Assembly (NCBI GenBank): GCA_035411585.1
Contig: DAONTI010000006.1
Location: 62,001 to 126,000, forward strand
Reading direction: 5' to 3'
Source: MWDV01 sp002070715
Lineage (GTDB): Bacteria > Verrucomicrobiota > Verrucomicrobiia > Limisphaerales > MWDV01
Length of the DNA: 64,000 nucleotides
A model generated the notes under the pieces. The model worked only from the letters and a program-made list of their open reading frames with translations, made no database searches and had not been told where the DNA came from. Below are positions 17,140-25,691 of this stretch, piece after piece; position 1 is the first letter of the stretch, and every line of letters begins with the position of its first letter. The translations under genes and the position numbers were made by a program.

Positions 17140-17920
17140 ACTCCGCCGGTCCGGTCAACCGCACATCATCGAAATGCGTGCCGTCATCGTGAAAACTCAC
17201 GCTCAGGATGTCGCCGCCTTGCACGCGAACCTCCACCGGGGAGGTGAATTGGTGAACTCGCGCAGACACCAGCGCCGCCGCGCTCACGCCCGTCCCACAC
17301 GCCAAGGTCTCGCCCTCCACGCCGCGCTCGAAGGTGCGCACCCGGATGGCATTCGGCCCCAGCACCTGGACAAAATTCACATTGGTTCCCCGTGGACCAA
17401 AATGCGGATGATGACGAATTTCCGGGCCGAGTGAGGGCACCATGGCTTGATCGGCGTCGGACACATAAAGCACAGCGTGCGGCACCCCGGTATTGACCGA
17501 ATGCATCGTTACAGGACCGGTGGCGAGGGTCACGGTCTGGTGCAGGCACAGCTCCTGCGGCGCGGTCAGGTTGACGGTTACTTGCTCGCCCGCAAAGGTG
17601 GCTGTGATCACTCCGGCGTCCGTTTCAAAGGTGAAACCCCGCTCGCCGCCGATGATTCGCTGAACGAACCGCGCAAAGCACCGGGCGCCGTTGCCGCACA
17701 TTTCGCCGCGGCTGCCGTCCCGATTGAAGAACTGCCACGCCCAGTCCGCCCGACCCGAGGCACACGGAACAAGGGTCATCAGGCCGTCCGCCCCGATGCC
17801 GCGATGACGGTCGCACAAGCGCCGGATTTGCGCGGGCGTCAGCGTTACCCCGCCGTCCCGGTTGTCCAGCAGGATGAAATCGTTGCCGGCCCCGTTCATT
17901 TTGGTGAATGCCAACAGCAT
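17111..17920 (-). CDS. dapF: Diaminopimelate epimerase DapF
   Basis: A 269-residue PLP-independent racemase converting LL- to meso-diaminopimelate for lysine and peptidoglycan. The N-terminus MNGAGNDFILLDNR is typical. The two catalytic cysteines are in EMCGNGARCFARF (about residues 73-85) and LACGTGVSAAALV (about residues 217-229). The substrate motif FGPRGTNVNFVQV is also present. The start at 17920 is MLLAFTKMNG. Met at 17899 is possible but shorter than the family. Confidence 0.96.
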   Translation of the reverse strand: MLLAFTKMNGAGNDFILLDNRDGGVTLTPAQIRRLCDRHRGIGADGLMTLVPCASGRADWAWQFFNRDGSRGEMCGNGARCFARFVQRIIGGERGFTFETDAGVITATFAGEQVTVNLTAPQELCLHQTVTLATGPVTMHSVNTGVPHAVLYVSDADQAMVPSLGPEIRHHPHFGPRGTNVNFVQVLGPNAIRVRTFERGVEGETLACGTGVSAAALVSARVHQFTSPVEVRVQGGDILSVSFHDDGTHFDDVRLTGPAEFVFEGQIAI

Positions 17921-18040
17921 ATGCTGACGCTAGCCGGTCCATCCGCGGGGAGAAAGGGCAAAGTCAGGTCTGTAAACGAATTACCCGCGCCTCACCCCTT
18001 CTCAGGACGCCACCCGCACCCTGCCCAAGGATGTTAATCC

Positions 18041-18069
18041 TGTCAAAACTCTTTAGAAATGTCCCCTTA
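18041..18069. mobile_element. Orphan end of an ISNCY-type element, truncated by the IS5-type insertion
   Basis: The 29 bases match the left end of the intact element at 21476-21504 with one difference (CTCTTTAG against CTCGTTAG). Both begin TGTCAAAACTC and include AATGTCCCCTTA. The match stops exactly where the IS5-type inverted repeat begins. The rest of the older copy is not visible on the far side. Confidence 0.8.
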
Positions 18070-18951
18070 GAGCCTGTTTGAAAAGTCATGACTTTGCGGC
18101 GAGTCGTGCGACCATGAGGCGGATCATGGCCAGGTAGACCCTGGATTCGCCAGTCTGCGCCTGGCGTTCATAATCGCGGCTCAGGCGACGATAACGGTTG
18201 AGCCAGCCCAACGTGCGTTCCACCACCCAGCGGTGGGGCAATACTTTGAACGTGTGCGCCTCCGTGCGTTTGACGATCGCCACCGTGCAACGCCACACCG
18301 TCCGCGCCCACGCCACCCGGGCTCCGGCATAGCCGCCATCGGCCCAGATATGCTTGATGCGCCGCCGGGTGCGTCGGCCAAAATGTTGGTCCAAGAGTTG
18401 TCGCGCGCCGTCGCGATCCTGAATGTTGGCCGGCAGCACCCGCACCCGCAAGACCAGCCCCAAGGTGTCCACCAGCAGATGGCGTTTGCGACCGTTGATC
18501 TTCTTGCCTGCGTCGTAACCGCGCGCCGCGCTGCATTCACTGCTCTTGACACTCTGGCTATCCACAATCGCCGCGCTGGGTTGAGCGTGGCGCTTCGCAG
18601 CCCGTCGCACTTGCTGGCGCAAGCGCGTGTGGATCGTCTCCCAGAGCCCGCTCTTTTTCCACATCCGAAAGTAGTGATAGACCGTGCCCCAGGGCGCAAA
18701 GTCTTTGGGCAGGTTGCGCCATGGGCAGGAGGTCCGCACCAGATAGAACATCGCGTTGAGCAGTTCACGGTAACTATGCACGCGCGGCCGTCCGGTTGGG
18801 GCTGGCTTGGGAAAAAGTTTTGCAGCAGTTGCTATTCGCGGTCACTCAGATCAGTCGGATATCGCATCCCCAGCGTACTGCGACAAGGAACGCCAAAAGT
18901 ACAGCCTTTTTCGCGATTTTTTCAACTTTTTTGACTTTTCAAACAAGCTCT
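18069..18951 (-). mobile_element. IS5-family insertion sequence (degenerate)
   Basis: About 883 bp bounded by inverted repeats GAGCCTGTTTGAAAAGTCA (18070-18088) and, on the other strand, GAGCTTGTTTGAAAAGTCA (18932-18950), 18 of 19 matching. It contains one transposase frame broken near its 5' end. No clear target duplication is left. Confidence 0.88.
18086..18867 (-). pseudogene. IS5-family transposase with amber codon and frameshift
   Basis: The long open part (18086-18781) is a DDE transposase: ELLNAMFYLVRTSCPWRNLP, the first Asp in AAIVDSQSVKSSE, KRHLLVDTLGL, the second Asp in IWADGGYAGAR, and the Glu in HRWVVERTLGWLNRYRRLSR. The true start is ATG at 18867 (MRYPTDLSDRE). The next codon, normally Trp, is TAG (18834-18832). 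The frame is then lost by one base in a T-run near 18811-18816, before PKPAPTGRPRVHSYR resumes the family sequence. Either lesion should abolish full-length transposase. A shorter product from GTG at 18781 would lack about 29 residues. Confidence 0.85.
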
Positions 18952-18962
18952 GAGGTTTCAAG

Positions 18963-19511
18963 GTGAGAGCGCGTCGCAAATTCATTATCGTTGGGATCAT
19001 CGTCATTGTTGCGATGGCAATAGTGCTCCCGGCGGTTCATGTCTGTCGTGATTGGGCGTTCGTCGACCGCAACACCGGTTCACGGAAGGGGTATCGCGAT
19101 TAGTCCTTGGGATGGCGCAGTGGTTCGTGGTATCGAGAGTCCGCAATCGAGACGTTCATGCGCTCCGAGTATCCTGCCGAGTTTCAGCAGGACTGGGTGA
19201 GTTATGCCGGCACTGGACGGAATATCTTCGGCAGTGCGATTCTTACCGGGCACGGAAGACCAGGGCCGATTATTTTGCTCAAGCCCGAGGCCATTGATGG
19301 CTATTGCCAGACCGCATCAAGGGCTGAGAAGCACGGTCTCTATGATGTGTTCGCCAGCGGCGACGAAGCGAAGATTCGGGAGCTGGTTGATCAGATCAGC
19401 GAGGTGAGTATGACGTCACGGAAGACCGAACCAGGCGGTGCAGCGAATCGGAGCCAGCCGATTCGCGTTGAAACAAATCGAACGTCAGTGACGGCTGGCT
19501 CCGATCGCTGA
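18963..19511 (+). pseudogene. Broken small membrane-anchored protein gene ending in a palindromic repeat
   Basis: From GTG at 18963 the frame encodes a basic start and one membrane segment (RRKFIIVGIIVIVAMAIVLP), then DRNTGSRKGYRD, then TAG at 19101-19103. The same frame continues SLGWRSGSWYRESAIETFMR, then GTGRNIFG and GHGRPGPI, to TGA at 19509-19511. The pattern recalls a family of planctomycete and verrucomicrobial hypothetical proteins where a Trp would sit at the TAG (from memory). The last 35 codons lie in an interspersed palindromic repeat, so the C-terminus may be an add-on. It adjoins the IS5 element, which may have removed the natural 5' region. Confidence 0.6.
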
Positions 19512-19530
19512 CCTTTGCGCTCGCTACTCG
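19418..19530. repeat. Interspersed palindromic element with 17-bp stem
   Basis: GCGAATCGGAGCCAGCCG (19443-19460) pairs with CGGCTGGCTCCGATCGC (19492-19508), perfect except for one bulged base, with a 31-base loop. It is preceded by GAACCAGGCGGTGCAGCG and followed by CTGACCTTTGCG. From memory the flanking words resemble a palindromic repeat common in planctomycete genomes. The exact outer limits are approximate. Confidence 0.7.
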
Positions 19531-19533
19531 ACC

Positions 19534-19692
19534 ATGAATCTCGATTCACCGCGTTCTTTTCTTCGAGCTGGCACAGGTATCGTGGTAGTCGGGTCGGCGC
19601 TGGCGTTGTTGTTCGGCTTGTCGTTCCTCCGAGTTCCAGAGGGTGCGTCAATTCGCCCGATGGAGGCTGGAGTCTTATTGATCGTTGCATAA
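19534..19692 (+). pseudogene. 5' part of a small membrane protein gene interrupted by the IS630-type element
   Basis: ATG at 19534 opens 52 codons with one strong membrane segment (GIVVVGSALALLFGLSFLRV). The frame ends at TAA formed by the element's left end (19690-19692). Joining the flanks at one TA gives GCATATGC at the target site. The downstream hydrophobic frame at 20619 is out of phase by one base, so either a second mutation occurred or two separate genes met here. Confidence 0.5.
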
Positions 19693-20617
19693 TATAGTGA
19701 ATACGATTACCCTTTTCCCGTCCAAGACGATATGGGTAATCCCAAAGGTGTGAAACGAGACTTCGCTGCGCTGGAACAGCGGCGTATGCAGGCGGCCAAA
19801 CTCTTCGCGCGCGGCGTTTCCAAAGCTGAGGTGGCAAGGCGGTGTCGCGTGAGCAACCAGTCCGCCGGACGCTGGCATGCGGCTTGGGCGGAGGGCGGCT
19901 GTCAGGCCCTCAAACATCCCGGACGGGCCGGTCGCAAAGCCCGCCTTCAACCGCTGGAACGCGTCCAATTGGCGGCCGACCTTCAAAGCGGGCCGGAGCA
20001 AACGCTCGGCCACGCGACGGCGCTCTGGACCTTGCCGCGCATCGTGGCGTTGATTGGCCAACGCTTCGGGCACCGGTATTCCACCGCCCAAGTCAGTCGG
20101 CTGCTGCGGCAGATGGGCTGGAGTTGCCAGAAGCCCGCCCGGCGGGCCTTGGAACGGGACGCGCAAGCCATCCGCCGCTGGAAACAACGCCGCTGGCCAG
20201 CCATTAAAAAAAAGCCCGCCGGCAAAGGCGAACCATCGTCTTCCTCGACGCAAGCGGGTTGAGTCAGCGCCCGTATGTCCTGCGCACTTGGGCGCCGCGC
20301 GGACAAACGCCCCTCCTGCGCCATCCGGGCGGGTGGAAAAAGCTTTCGGCGGCGGCGGGCGTGACGCGCCGGGGCTTCTCCTTCCGGCGGTATCCCGGTT
20401 CGATTCAGGCGCGGCAGCTGATCCATTTTCTGGGGCATCTCAAGCGCCAGCTGCGTGGCAAAATCCTGCTGGTGTGGGACCGGTTGGGCGTGCATCGCCG
20501 TCGGGCCGTGCGCGACTGGCTGGCGCGGCAAGGCCTGCGGCAAGCCCAACGTCGCAAGGCCACCCTCGTGGCGGCGTTCTGGAAGCAGGCGGATTTGCAC
20601 TTCTAAACTCACTATAT
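19692..20617 (+). mobile_element. IS630-family element with internal deletion, flanked by TA
   Basis: The ends read ATATAGTGA and TCACTATAT and are flanked on each side by TA (19690-19691 and 20618-20619), the target duplication of this family. The outer GCA/TGC symmetry shows that the target was GCATATGC. It carries a transposase in two frames whose catalytic glutamate region is missing. Confidence 0.85.
19732..20606 (+). pseudogene. IS630-family transposase, two-frame, C-terminally deleted
   Basis: The first frame (19732-20262) encodes a helix-turn-helix region (KLFARGVSKAEVARRCRVS, residues 23-41) and a linker. Near 20206-20213 a run of eight As followed by G permits a -1 shift into the second frame, which continues RTIVFLDASGLSQRPYV with the first catalytic Asp and RGKILLVWDRLGVHR with the second. 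The usual AYAPELNPVE segment that supplies the Glu is absent. The sequence jumps from RAVRDWLARQGLRQ to the family terminus RRKATLVAAFWKQADLHF. The A-run frameshift is likely native to the family. The deletion makes this copy inactive. Confidence 0.82.
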
Positions 20618-20618
20618 T

Positions 20619-20813
20619 ATGCAAGCATCAGTAGTCGCCGGAATTACATTTTTCACTTTTTTGGGCGGCCTCTTGTGCTTGGTTCTCGGGTGGAGAGGTG
20701 GCCCATTATGGTTGCGTTACTGCGTTTTGATTTTAGCGTTTGCGCCTTTTCCACTGTTTCACGTTGGACTTGGCTTTGCACAGATGGTTAGAGGATTTAC
20801 GCTTGCTCCATGA
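20619..20813 (+). pseudogene. 3' hydrophobic fragment of an interrupted small membrane protein
   Basis: A 64-codon frame starting at ATG created at the IS630 target site. Two membrane segments (ITFFTFLGGLLCLVLGW and WLRYCVLILAFAPFPLFHVG) suggest the remainder of a real membrane protein. It may or may not belong with the fragment upstream of the element. Confidence 0.4.
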
Positions 20814-20863
20814 AGATGCGGCCTCCCGGCAAGCTGATGGGGCCAGTCATTGAGTATTTCCCT

Positions 20864-20892
20864 GGGAGGGACGCGTTCCACCGCGTCCCTGA
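20864..20892 (+). repeat. REP-like hairpin, family A, copy 1
   Basis: GGGA precedes stem GGGACGCG (20868-20875), loop TTCCAC, and stem CGCGTCCC (20882-20889), then TGA. It forms an inverted pair with the copy at 21038-21066. Confidence 0.85.
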
Positions 20893-21037
20893 ACCACCCC
20901 GGCGGCAGTTGCCCGGATGACAAGATTGGATAAACACCGCACCGTGCGATTGCGCGTAACCACAGGGTAAATTACTTTTTGCGTTCGTGAGCGTCGGTTT
21001 GATCTGAGCACCCCACCGCGTTTTGGCGGTGATTATG

Positions 21038-21066
21038 TCAGGGACACGGTGGAACGTGTCCCTCCC
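21038..21066 (-). repeat. REP-like hairpin, family A, copy 2 (inverted)
   Basis: On the minus strand: GGGA, stem GGGACACG, loop TTCCAC, stem CGTGTCCC, TGA. The middle stem pair differs from copy 1 on both sides, keeping the pairing. Confidence 0.85.
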
Positions 21067-21475
21067 CCAGCCCCGCCGGCCTGCCGTTGCGCTGATTCCT
21101 CGCTGACGCCAGAATCCTCGACGAACCCGCCGAAAGCCGGGTTTGATAAAGGGAAAGGTGGATACATCGTGCCCCCCTTCGTCTTGGTTTTTGGTCTGGT
21201 AAAGTATTGGGTGGCCTTCATGGTCGGCTGGGGCGTATCGTTGGCGCGAGCGCAGGTGACGAGCTGCTGACATCACTCGTGACGATTGGTCTTCGGGCAA
21301 TCGGGTCCAAAGTAGGTGCTATACACCGCCCGAAGTTGGTAGATTTTGTACGCAGCGACGACGGCTACCCCGGAGGGGTCGCCGCAGCGTCTCCTTGCGG
21401 TGGGGGGCTCGAACCTTGATTTTTACCACCGAGAAGCCACGCTCTCCTCGGCCTTTTTCCAAAATGAAATTTCTA

Positions 21476-22988
21476 TGTCAAAACTCGTTAGAAATGTCCC
21501 CTTAAGAACTCGGGAGATAATGTCCCCTGGCTCTGTTGTTGTTCTCTGCGTGTCGGGTGGGGGACGTCGGGAGGCCGGAGCGGAGCGGAGGCCGACCAGA
21601 GGCCCCCACCCGACGCGCGGCGCCCGTCCGCCGTTGCATCGCCTTGCGCACACTGCCAATCCGCTGCAGCCGCCACGGATGGTTCGCCGCCGGCCGCGAC
21701 TTCCCTGCTGTTGACGGGCTCCCGGCCACCGCTGGGACTTTCACCCGCACGGGTCGCCGGTCCAGTTCCCGCCATTTGAGCTTCACGCCGCCTCGCTCCA
21801 ATTGGATGCGCCCATCCCGCAGTCGTCGCACCGTCACCTTCTGGCCCGCCAGTCCCAGCCCGGCCGTCGCCCGATCCAATTGATACCACCGGCCTTGGTA
21901 AACCACCGTCCAATCCCGTTGCACCACCCGCTCGACTTCCCAACTCAATGCCTCCTGCCACCCCCGCGGCACCGCTTGGTGTACATCCGCCGCACTGGCC
22001 GCCGGCACCTGGAATCTCTGGTTGAGTTCGGGCAGATACGTCTGCGCCAAATACGCGTTGGCTGCGGCCAGATCGTTGATCCCGGCCAGTCGCAGCGCCT
22101 TCACCAGCCGGTCTTGCAGCACCCCGTTCATCCGTTCCACCCGCCCCTTGGCCTGCGGACTGTGGGCCAAGATCAATTGCACCCCCAACTTTTCCATCGC
22201 CCGCCCAAACTGGGTTTGGGGCCTTTTCCCGGCGATTTGCTCGGCAATGCTGCCCACTCCTTCACACCGATAGATGCTGTCCCGGTCCACATACAGGCTC
22301 TGGGGCAGCCCATACCTTCTGGCCCAGCCTTCCAGCATGTCGTAGCTGGCGTGTGTCGTCTCGGCTTCAAAGAACTGGGCCCACACCCGGTTGGTGGCAT
22401 CATCCACCATCACCATCAGCACACACGGCGCCCGCCGGCCCTCGAACCCGTCGTGGTGCGAACCGTCCAGTTGCACCATCGCCCCAAAGCATGGTTTGCG
22501 TTCCCGCCATTGTCGGTGGCGTTGCCGCCGACGCCGCACGGTCCACCGCCCCGCCGCCAACAGCCAGCGCCGCAGCGTCTCGTGATCCACCCGCCAGCCC
22601 TCCTGGGCCAGATACTCCGCCGCCAGGGTCGGCCCAAAGTCCGGATACCGCTGGGCGTGCCGCGCCAACACCTGTGCGCGCAGTTCCGGCGGTTTGCGGC
22701 GCGGGCCGGGCCGGCCGCGCAACCGGTGCACCAGCCCCGCCTCTCCGGCGGCCCGATACCGTCGCCACACCCGCTGGGTTTGTCGGTAGCTCAGTCCCAG
22801 CACGGCGGCCGCCGCGCCCACCAAGTTGAGTTCGCCCGCTTGTACTCCCGCCATAATGACGGCACGACGCCGTTCTTTCGCACTCATCGTTAATGTTCCC
22901 ATCGTGGCGGCAGTGCCTACCGCAACTGTCGCCCCATGGGGACATTTTCATCGAGTCCAAAAGGGGACATTCTCAAAAAGTCATGACA
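21476..22988 (-). mobile_element. ISNCY-type insertion sequence (apparently intact)
   Basis: A 1513-bp element bounded by TGTCA ... TGACA. Each end carries two AATGTCCCC motifs about 25 bases apart (left 21494-21502 and 21520-21528; right near 22931-22939 and 22956-22964 on the minus strand), likely transposase binding sites. Flanks are TTCTA and TTCTT, a possible imperfect target duplication. Confidence 0.85.
21502..22902 (-). CDS. ISNCY-family transposase (integrase-core)
   Basis: A 466-residue transposase. An N-terminal helix-turn-helix (NLVGAAAAVLGLSYRQTQR, about residues 26-44) and a second HTH-like domain precede an rve-type catalytic core: MVQLDGSHHDGF with the first Asp (about residue 143), VMVDDATNRVWAQFF, a second acidic cluster YVDRDSIYR, and the Glu in HSPQAKGRVERMNGVLQDRL. 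An SH3-like C-terminal domain follows (VVYQGRWYQLDRA, VTVRRLRDGRIQL). No break is visible, so the element may be functional. MSAKERRRAV at 22887 is an alternative start. Confidence 0.92.
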   Translation of the reverse strand: MGTLTMSAKERRRAVIMAGVQAGELNLVGAAAAVLGLSYRQTQRVWRRYRAAGEAGLVHRLRGRPGPRRKPPELRAQVLARHAQRYPDFGPTLAAEYLAQEGWRVDHETLRRWLLAAGRWTVRRRRQRHRQWRERKPCFGAMVQLDGSHHDGFEGRRAPCVLMVMVDDATNRVWAQFFEAETTHASYDMLEGWARRYGLPQSLYVDRDSIYRCEGVGSIAEQIAGKRPQTQFGRAMEKLGVQLILAHSPQAKGRVERMNGVLQDRLVKALRLAGINDLAAANAYLAQTYLPELNQRFQVPAASAADVHQAVPRGWQEALSWEVERVVQRDWTVVYQGRWYQLDRATAGLGLAGQKVTVRRLRDGRIQLERGGVKLKWRELDRRPVRVKVPAVAGSPSTAGKSRPAANHPWRLQRIGSVRKAMQRRTGAARRVGASGRPPLRSGLPTSPTRHAENNNRARGHYLPSS

Positions 22989-23031
22989 TTCTTTCCCTGA
23001 CACCGCGCCGGCGGTGCGGCAGATTTGCGGC

Positions 23032-23460
23032 ATGAATTACTGGTTGGTCAAACAAGAGCCCGAAGATTATGCCTGGGCCGCCTTCGTCGAGGACGGCGGC
23101 ACGGCGTGGACCGGGGTGCGGAATTTTCAAGCCCGCAATCATCTGCGGGCGATGCGCAAAGGCGACCTCGTCCTTTTCTATCACAGCGGTAAAGCAAAAG
23201 AAATCGTCGGCCTCGCGCGGGTGACCCGGACGGCTTATCCTGATCCCACCGCGTCGGAGGGAGATTGGTCGGCGGTGGATTTGCAACCGGTACAAGCCTT
23301 GGCCACGCCCGTGGCCCTGGCCACCATCAAGGCGGATCCTCAACTGAAAGAACTTGCGTTGGTGCGGCAATCCCGGCTCTCGGTCATGCCGGTCACGGCG
23401 CCGGAATTCGCCCGGCTCCTCCAACTCGCCGGCACCCGCCGGAGCAGTCCACGGAAATGA
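23032..23460 (+). CDS. EVE-domain protein (thymocyte nuclear protein 1 family)
   Basis: A 142-residue EVE domain protein, a PUA-like fold that binds modified bases in nucleic acids. Typical features are MNYWLVKQEPEDYAW at the start, WTGVRNFQARNHLRAMRKGD (about residues 31-50), LVLFYHSGKAKEIVGLARV, and LVRQSRLSVMPVT near the C-terminus. ATG at 23032 fits the family exactly. The stop overlaps the next start (ATGA), so the pair is co-translated. Confidence 0.93.
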   Translation: MNYWLVKQEPEDYAWAAFVEDGGTAWTGVRNFQARNHLRAMRKGDLVLFYHSGKAKEIVGLARVTRTAYPDPTASEGDWSAVDLQPVQALATPVALATIKADPQLKELALVRQSRLSVMPVTAPEFARLLQLAGTRRSSPRK

Positions 23461-24158
23461 AGCCCGCAGCGGCGGTGATCTTCGACATGGATGGCGTGCT
23501 CGTGGACAGCGAGGCGCACCACGAACGCGCGTTTCTCGACACGGTGGCGGCCCTCGGTTACCGCGACCGCCACGGCCTCACGCATGCCGATTACCTCGGG
23601 CGTTCCGACCGCGAGATGTGGCAGGATTTCATCACGCGCAATCACGCCCCGTATTCATTGGACACGCTGCGCGCTTTGAAATGCGACCGCGTGGTGGCAA
23701 TCCTGCGGCGCGAGCGTCCGCTGTTTCCCGGGGCGTTTGAACTGGTGGAAAATCTGGCCGTCCAATACCCGCTGGCCCTGGCTTCCGGTTCGGAACGACC
23801 GGTCGTGGACACCGTGCTCCAACTGCGCGGGATTGGCCGGTTTTTTCGGGTGACCCTCTCAGCGGCGGAAGTGGAGCGTGGCAAGCCGGCGCCGGACACC
23901 TTTTTACGCGCCGCCGAGCAACTGGCGGTTGCGCCCGAAGATTGTTGGGTGATCGAAGACTCAAAACCGGGAATCGTCGCGGCCTTGGCGGCCGGCATGA
24001 AAGTCATCGCCATCACCAATACGCATCCCGCGGATGAACTGACGGCCGCCACACACGTCGTCCGCGATTACGCGACGATTGAACAAATTTTATTGCCCGC
24101 CTCCGGCCCTGTGCCGCAACCAACGATCGGCAAGCCGAAAGACGATTCTGTCCGCTAA
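23457..24158 (+). CDS. HAD-family hydrolase (beta-phosphoglucomutase-like)
   Basis: A 233-residue haloacid-dehalogenase-fold phosphatase or phosphomutase. Motif I FDMDGVLVDSEAHHERAF (about residues 9-26) contains the nucleophile Asp and general acid. A helical cap follows. Motif II is LALASGSERP, motif III includes GKPAPDTFLRAA, and motif IV is WVIEDSKPGIVAALAAGMKV. The substrate is not determined. ATG at 23457 overlaps the EVE gene stop. Confidence 0.92.
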   Translation: MKPAAAVIFDMDGVLVDSEAHHERAFLDTVAALGYRDRHGLTHADYLGRSDREMWQDFITRNHAPYSLDTLRALKCDRVVAILRRERPLFPGAFELVENLAVQYPLALASGSERPVVDTVLQLRGIGRFFRVTLSAAEVERGKPAPDTFLRAAEQLAVAPEDCWVIEDSKPGIVAALAAGMKVIAITNTHPADELTAATHVVRDYATIEQILLPASGPVPQPTIGKPKDDSVR

Positions 24159-24233
24159 GTTAAATCCCTGCCTTGCGACCGGAAGAACAGTTCGTCCGGT
24201 TTCGCGGAGCGTCTGAAAGACGCGTAGTAAGGA
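24159..24233. other. Short convergent gap with a small hairpin
   Basis: GCGTCT GAA AGACGC (about 24207-24221) forms a perfect 6-bp stem between two convergent genes. There is no T-run. It may be part of another interspersed repeat. Confidence 0.35.
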
Positions 24234-25691
24234 TCAGACCGGGGAGGAAAGCACCTGCCCGATGGCATCGTGCAGGGCCGCGATCATCCGACGCAGTTGT
24301 GTGAGCGTGGTGCAATAAGGCGGCATCAATACGATGACGTCGCCGACCGGTCGCGTGAGCACGCCGCGCCGGGCCATCGCTTCGCAGACCCGGATGCCGA
24401 CGCGCTCGCGTAAAGCGAAAGGCGTCCGGGGCCGCCAGTCCCGCACCAGTTCCACCCCTGCGATGAGGCCGACTTGCCGGATGTCACCAACCCAGGGCCA
24501 CGACCATAACGATTGGAGTTCGCGCGTCAGCGCGTGCTCCAACCGGATGCGGGCGCTTTGTCCGGACTGGCGCTGGAGTAATTCCAGCGACGCCAGGGCG
24601 GTCGCGGCCCCGAGTTGGTTGCCGGTGTAACTGTGACCGTGGAAGAACGTCTTGAATTCCTCGTATTCCCCAAGGAAAGCGTCAAACACCGACTGCGTGG
24701 TCAGCGTGGCCGCCATGGGGAGATACCCGCCGGTCAACCCTTTCGCGAGGCAGAGAAAATCCGGTTGCACACCTTCATGCTGGGAGGCGAACAAAGGCAG
24801 CGCGACGCTCCTTCGACCCAAGGCCAGGCGTCCTCCTCCTCCCGTGCGGCCAAAGCCGGTCATCACTTCGTCCGCGATGAGCAGCGCTCCGTGCGCCCGG
24901 GCCAACTCGGTCACCCGCGCGAGCCATCCGACCGGTTGCGGAATCATACCCGCGGCGCCTTGCATCAGCGGTTCAAAGACAAATCCCGCGTAGCCCGGAC
25001 CGCGTTTTTTTCGCGCGCGGAACTGCTGTTCGACGCGGGTCACACATTCCCACCGGCACCGGCGGTATTCGCGGGCATCGGCGCGTTCGGGTTGCGCCCG
25101 GTTGAACCGGCATCGGTAGCAATACGGCGCCATCACCTGATCGCTGCGAAACAACAGTCCGCTGTACGCCTGGTGAAACAGATCAATGTGACCCAACGAA
25201 ACCGCCCCCACCGTGTCGCCATGATACGCTCCCGCCAGGGAAAGAAAACGCGGACGGGATTTTGGTCCTCGGGTACGACGCGTGAATTCGTAAGCCAGCT
25301 TGAGCGCGACTTCGAGGGCGGTGGAGCCATCATCGCTGAAGAAGACTTTATTCAAGTGCGGCTCGCGAGTCGCCGTACGCCGCGGCTCATTGGCCACGCG
25401 AACCAGTTGAGCCGCCAACTGACTGGCAGGTTCATTCGCCAAACCCAGTGCCGAACTATGCGCAATTTTACCGAGCTGCCGGCGGAGGGCGGCGTTCAGC
25501 CGGGGATGATTATGCCCGTGCAGATTGGTCCAGATGGAGGCGTTGGCATCCAGATACTCGCGCCCGGCGGCATCGCGCAACACCGCCCCTTTGCCCGAGA
25601 GGATGACAATCGGCTCGCGCTTCAGCCAATCGCGCATTTGCGTAAACGGATGCCAGACATAGGTCCGATCAAGTTGGGCGAGGCGGTGCAT
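24234..25691 (-). CDS. bioA: Adenosylmethionine-8-amino-7-oxononanoate aminotransferase BioA
   Basis: A 485-residue class III PLP aminotransferase that converts KAPA to DAPA in biotin synthesis. The diagnostic N-terminus YVWHPFTQMRDW is at about residues 10-21. FFSDDGSTALEVALK, GAYHGDTVGAVSLG, the PLP aspartate in LLIADEVMTGFGRTG, and the lysine in CLAKGLTGGYLPM (near residue 310) are in place. A basic insert (about residues 200-235) with several Cys is unusual. ATG at 25691 was chosen. It overlaps bioF by 23 bp, so they are coupled. Confidence 0.95.
   Translation of the reverse strand: MHRLAQLDRTYVWHPFTQMRDWLKREPIVILSGKGAVLRDAAGREYLDANASIWTNLHGHNHPRLNAALRRQLGKIAHSSALGLANEPASQLAAQLVRVANEPRRTATREPHLNKVFFSDDGSTALEVALKLAYEFTRRTRGPKSRPRFLSLAGAYHGDTVGAVSLGHIDLFHQAYSGLLFRSDQVMAPYCYRCRFNRAQPERADAREYRRCRWECVTRVEQQFRARKKRGPGYAGFVFEPLMQGAAGMIPQPVGWLARVTELARAHGALLIADEVMTGFGRTGGGGRLALGRRSVALPLFASQHEGVQPDFLCLAKGLTGGYLPMAATLTTQSVFDAFLGEYEEFKTFFHGHSYTGNQLGAATALASLELLQRQSGQSARIRLEHALTRELQSLWSWPWVGDIRQVGLIAGVELVRDWRPRTPFALRERVGIRVCEAMARRGVLTRPVGDVIVLMPPYCTTLTQLRRMIAALHDAIGQVLSSPV

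Larger units (their letters stand above)
20814..21475. other. 662-bp non-coding stretch with two inverted REP-like hairpins
   Basis: No convincing gene is visible on either strand. It contains the REP-like hairpins at 20864-20892 and 21038-21066. The part from 21067 to 21475 shows no recognised feature and ends at the ISNCY-type element. Confidence 0.55.

Noticed and set aside
18834..19103. Programmed stop-codon read-through or alternative genetic code
   Set aside because: Both genes are in a decayed island and one also has a frameshift. Ordinary nonsense mutation is simpler.
21067..21475. Coding region in the gap before the ISNCY-type element
   Set aside because: Short frames on both strands lack any domain, start signal or plausible composition.
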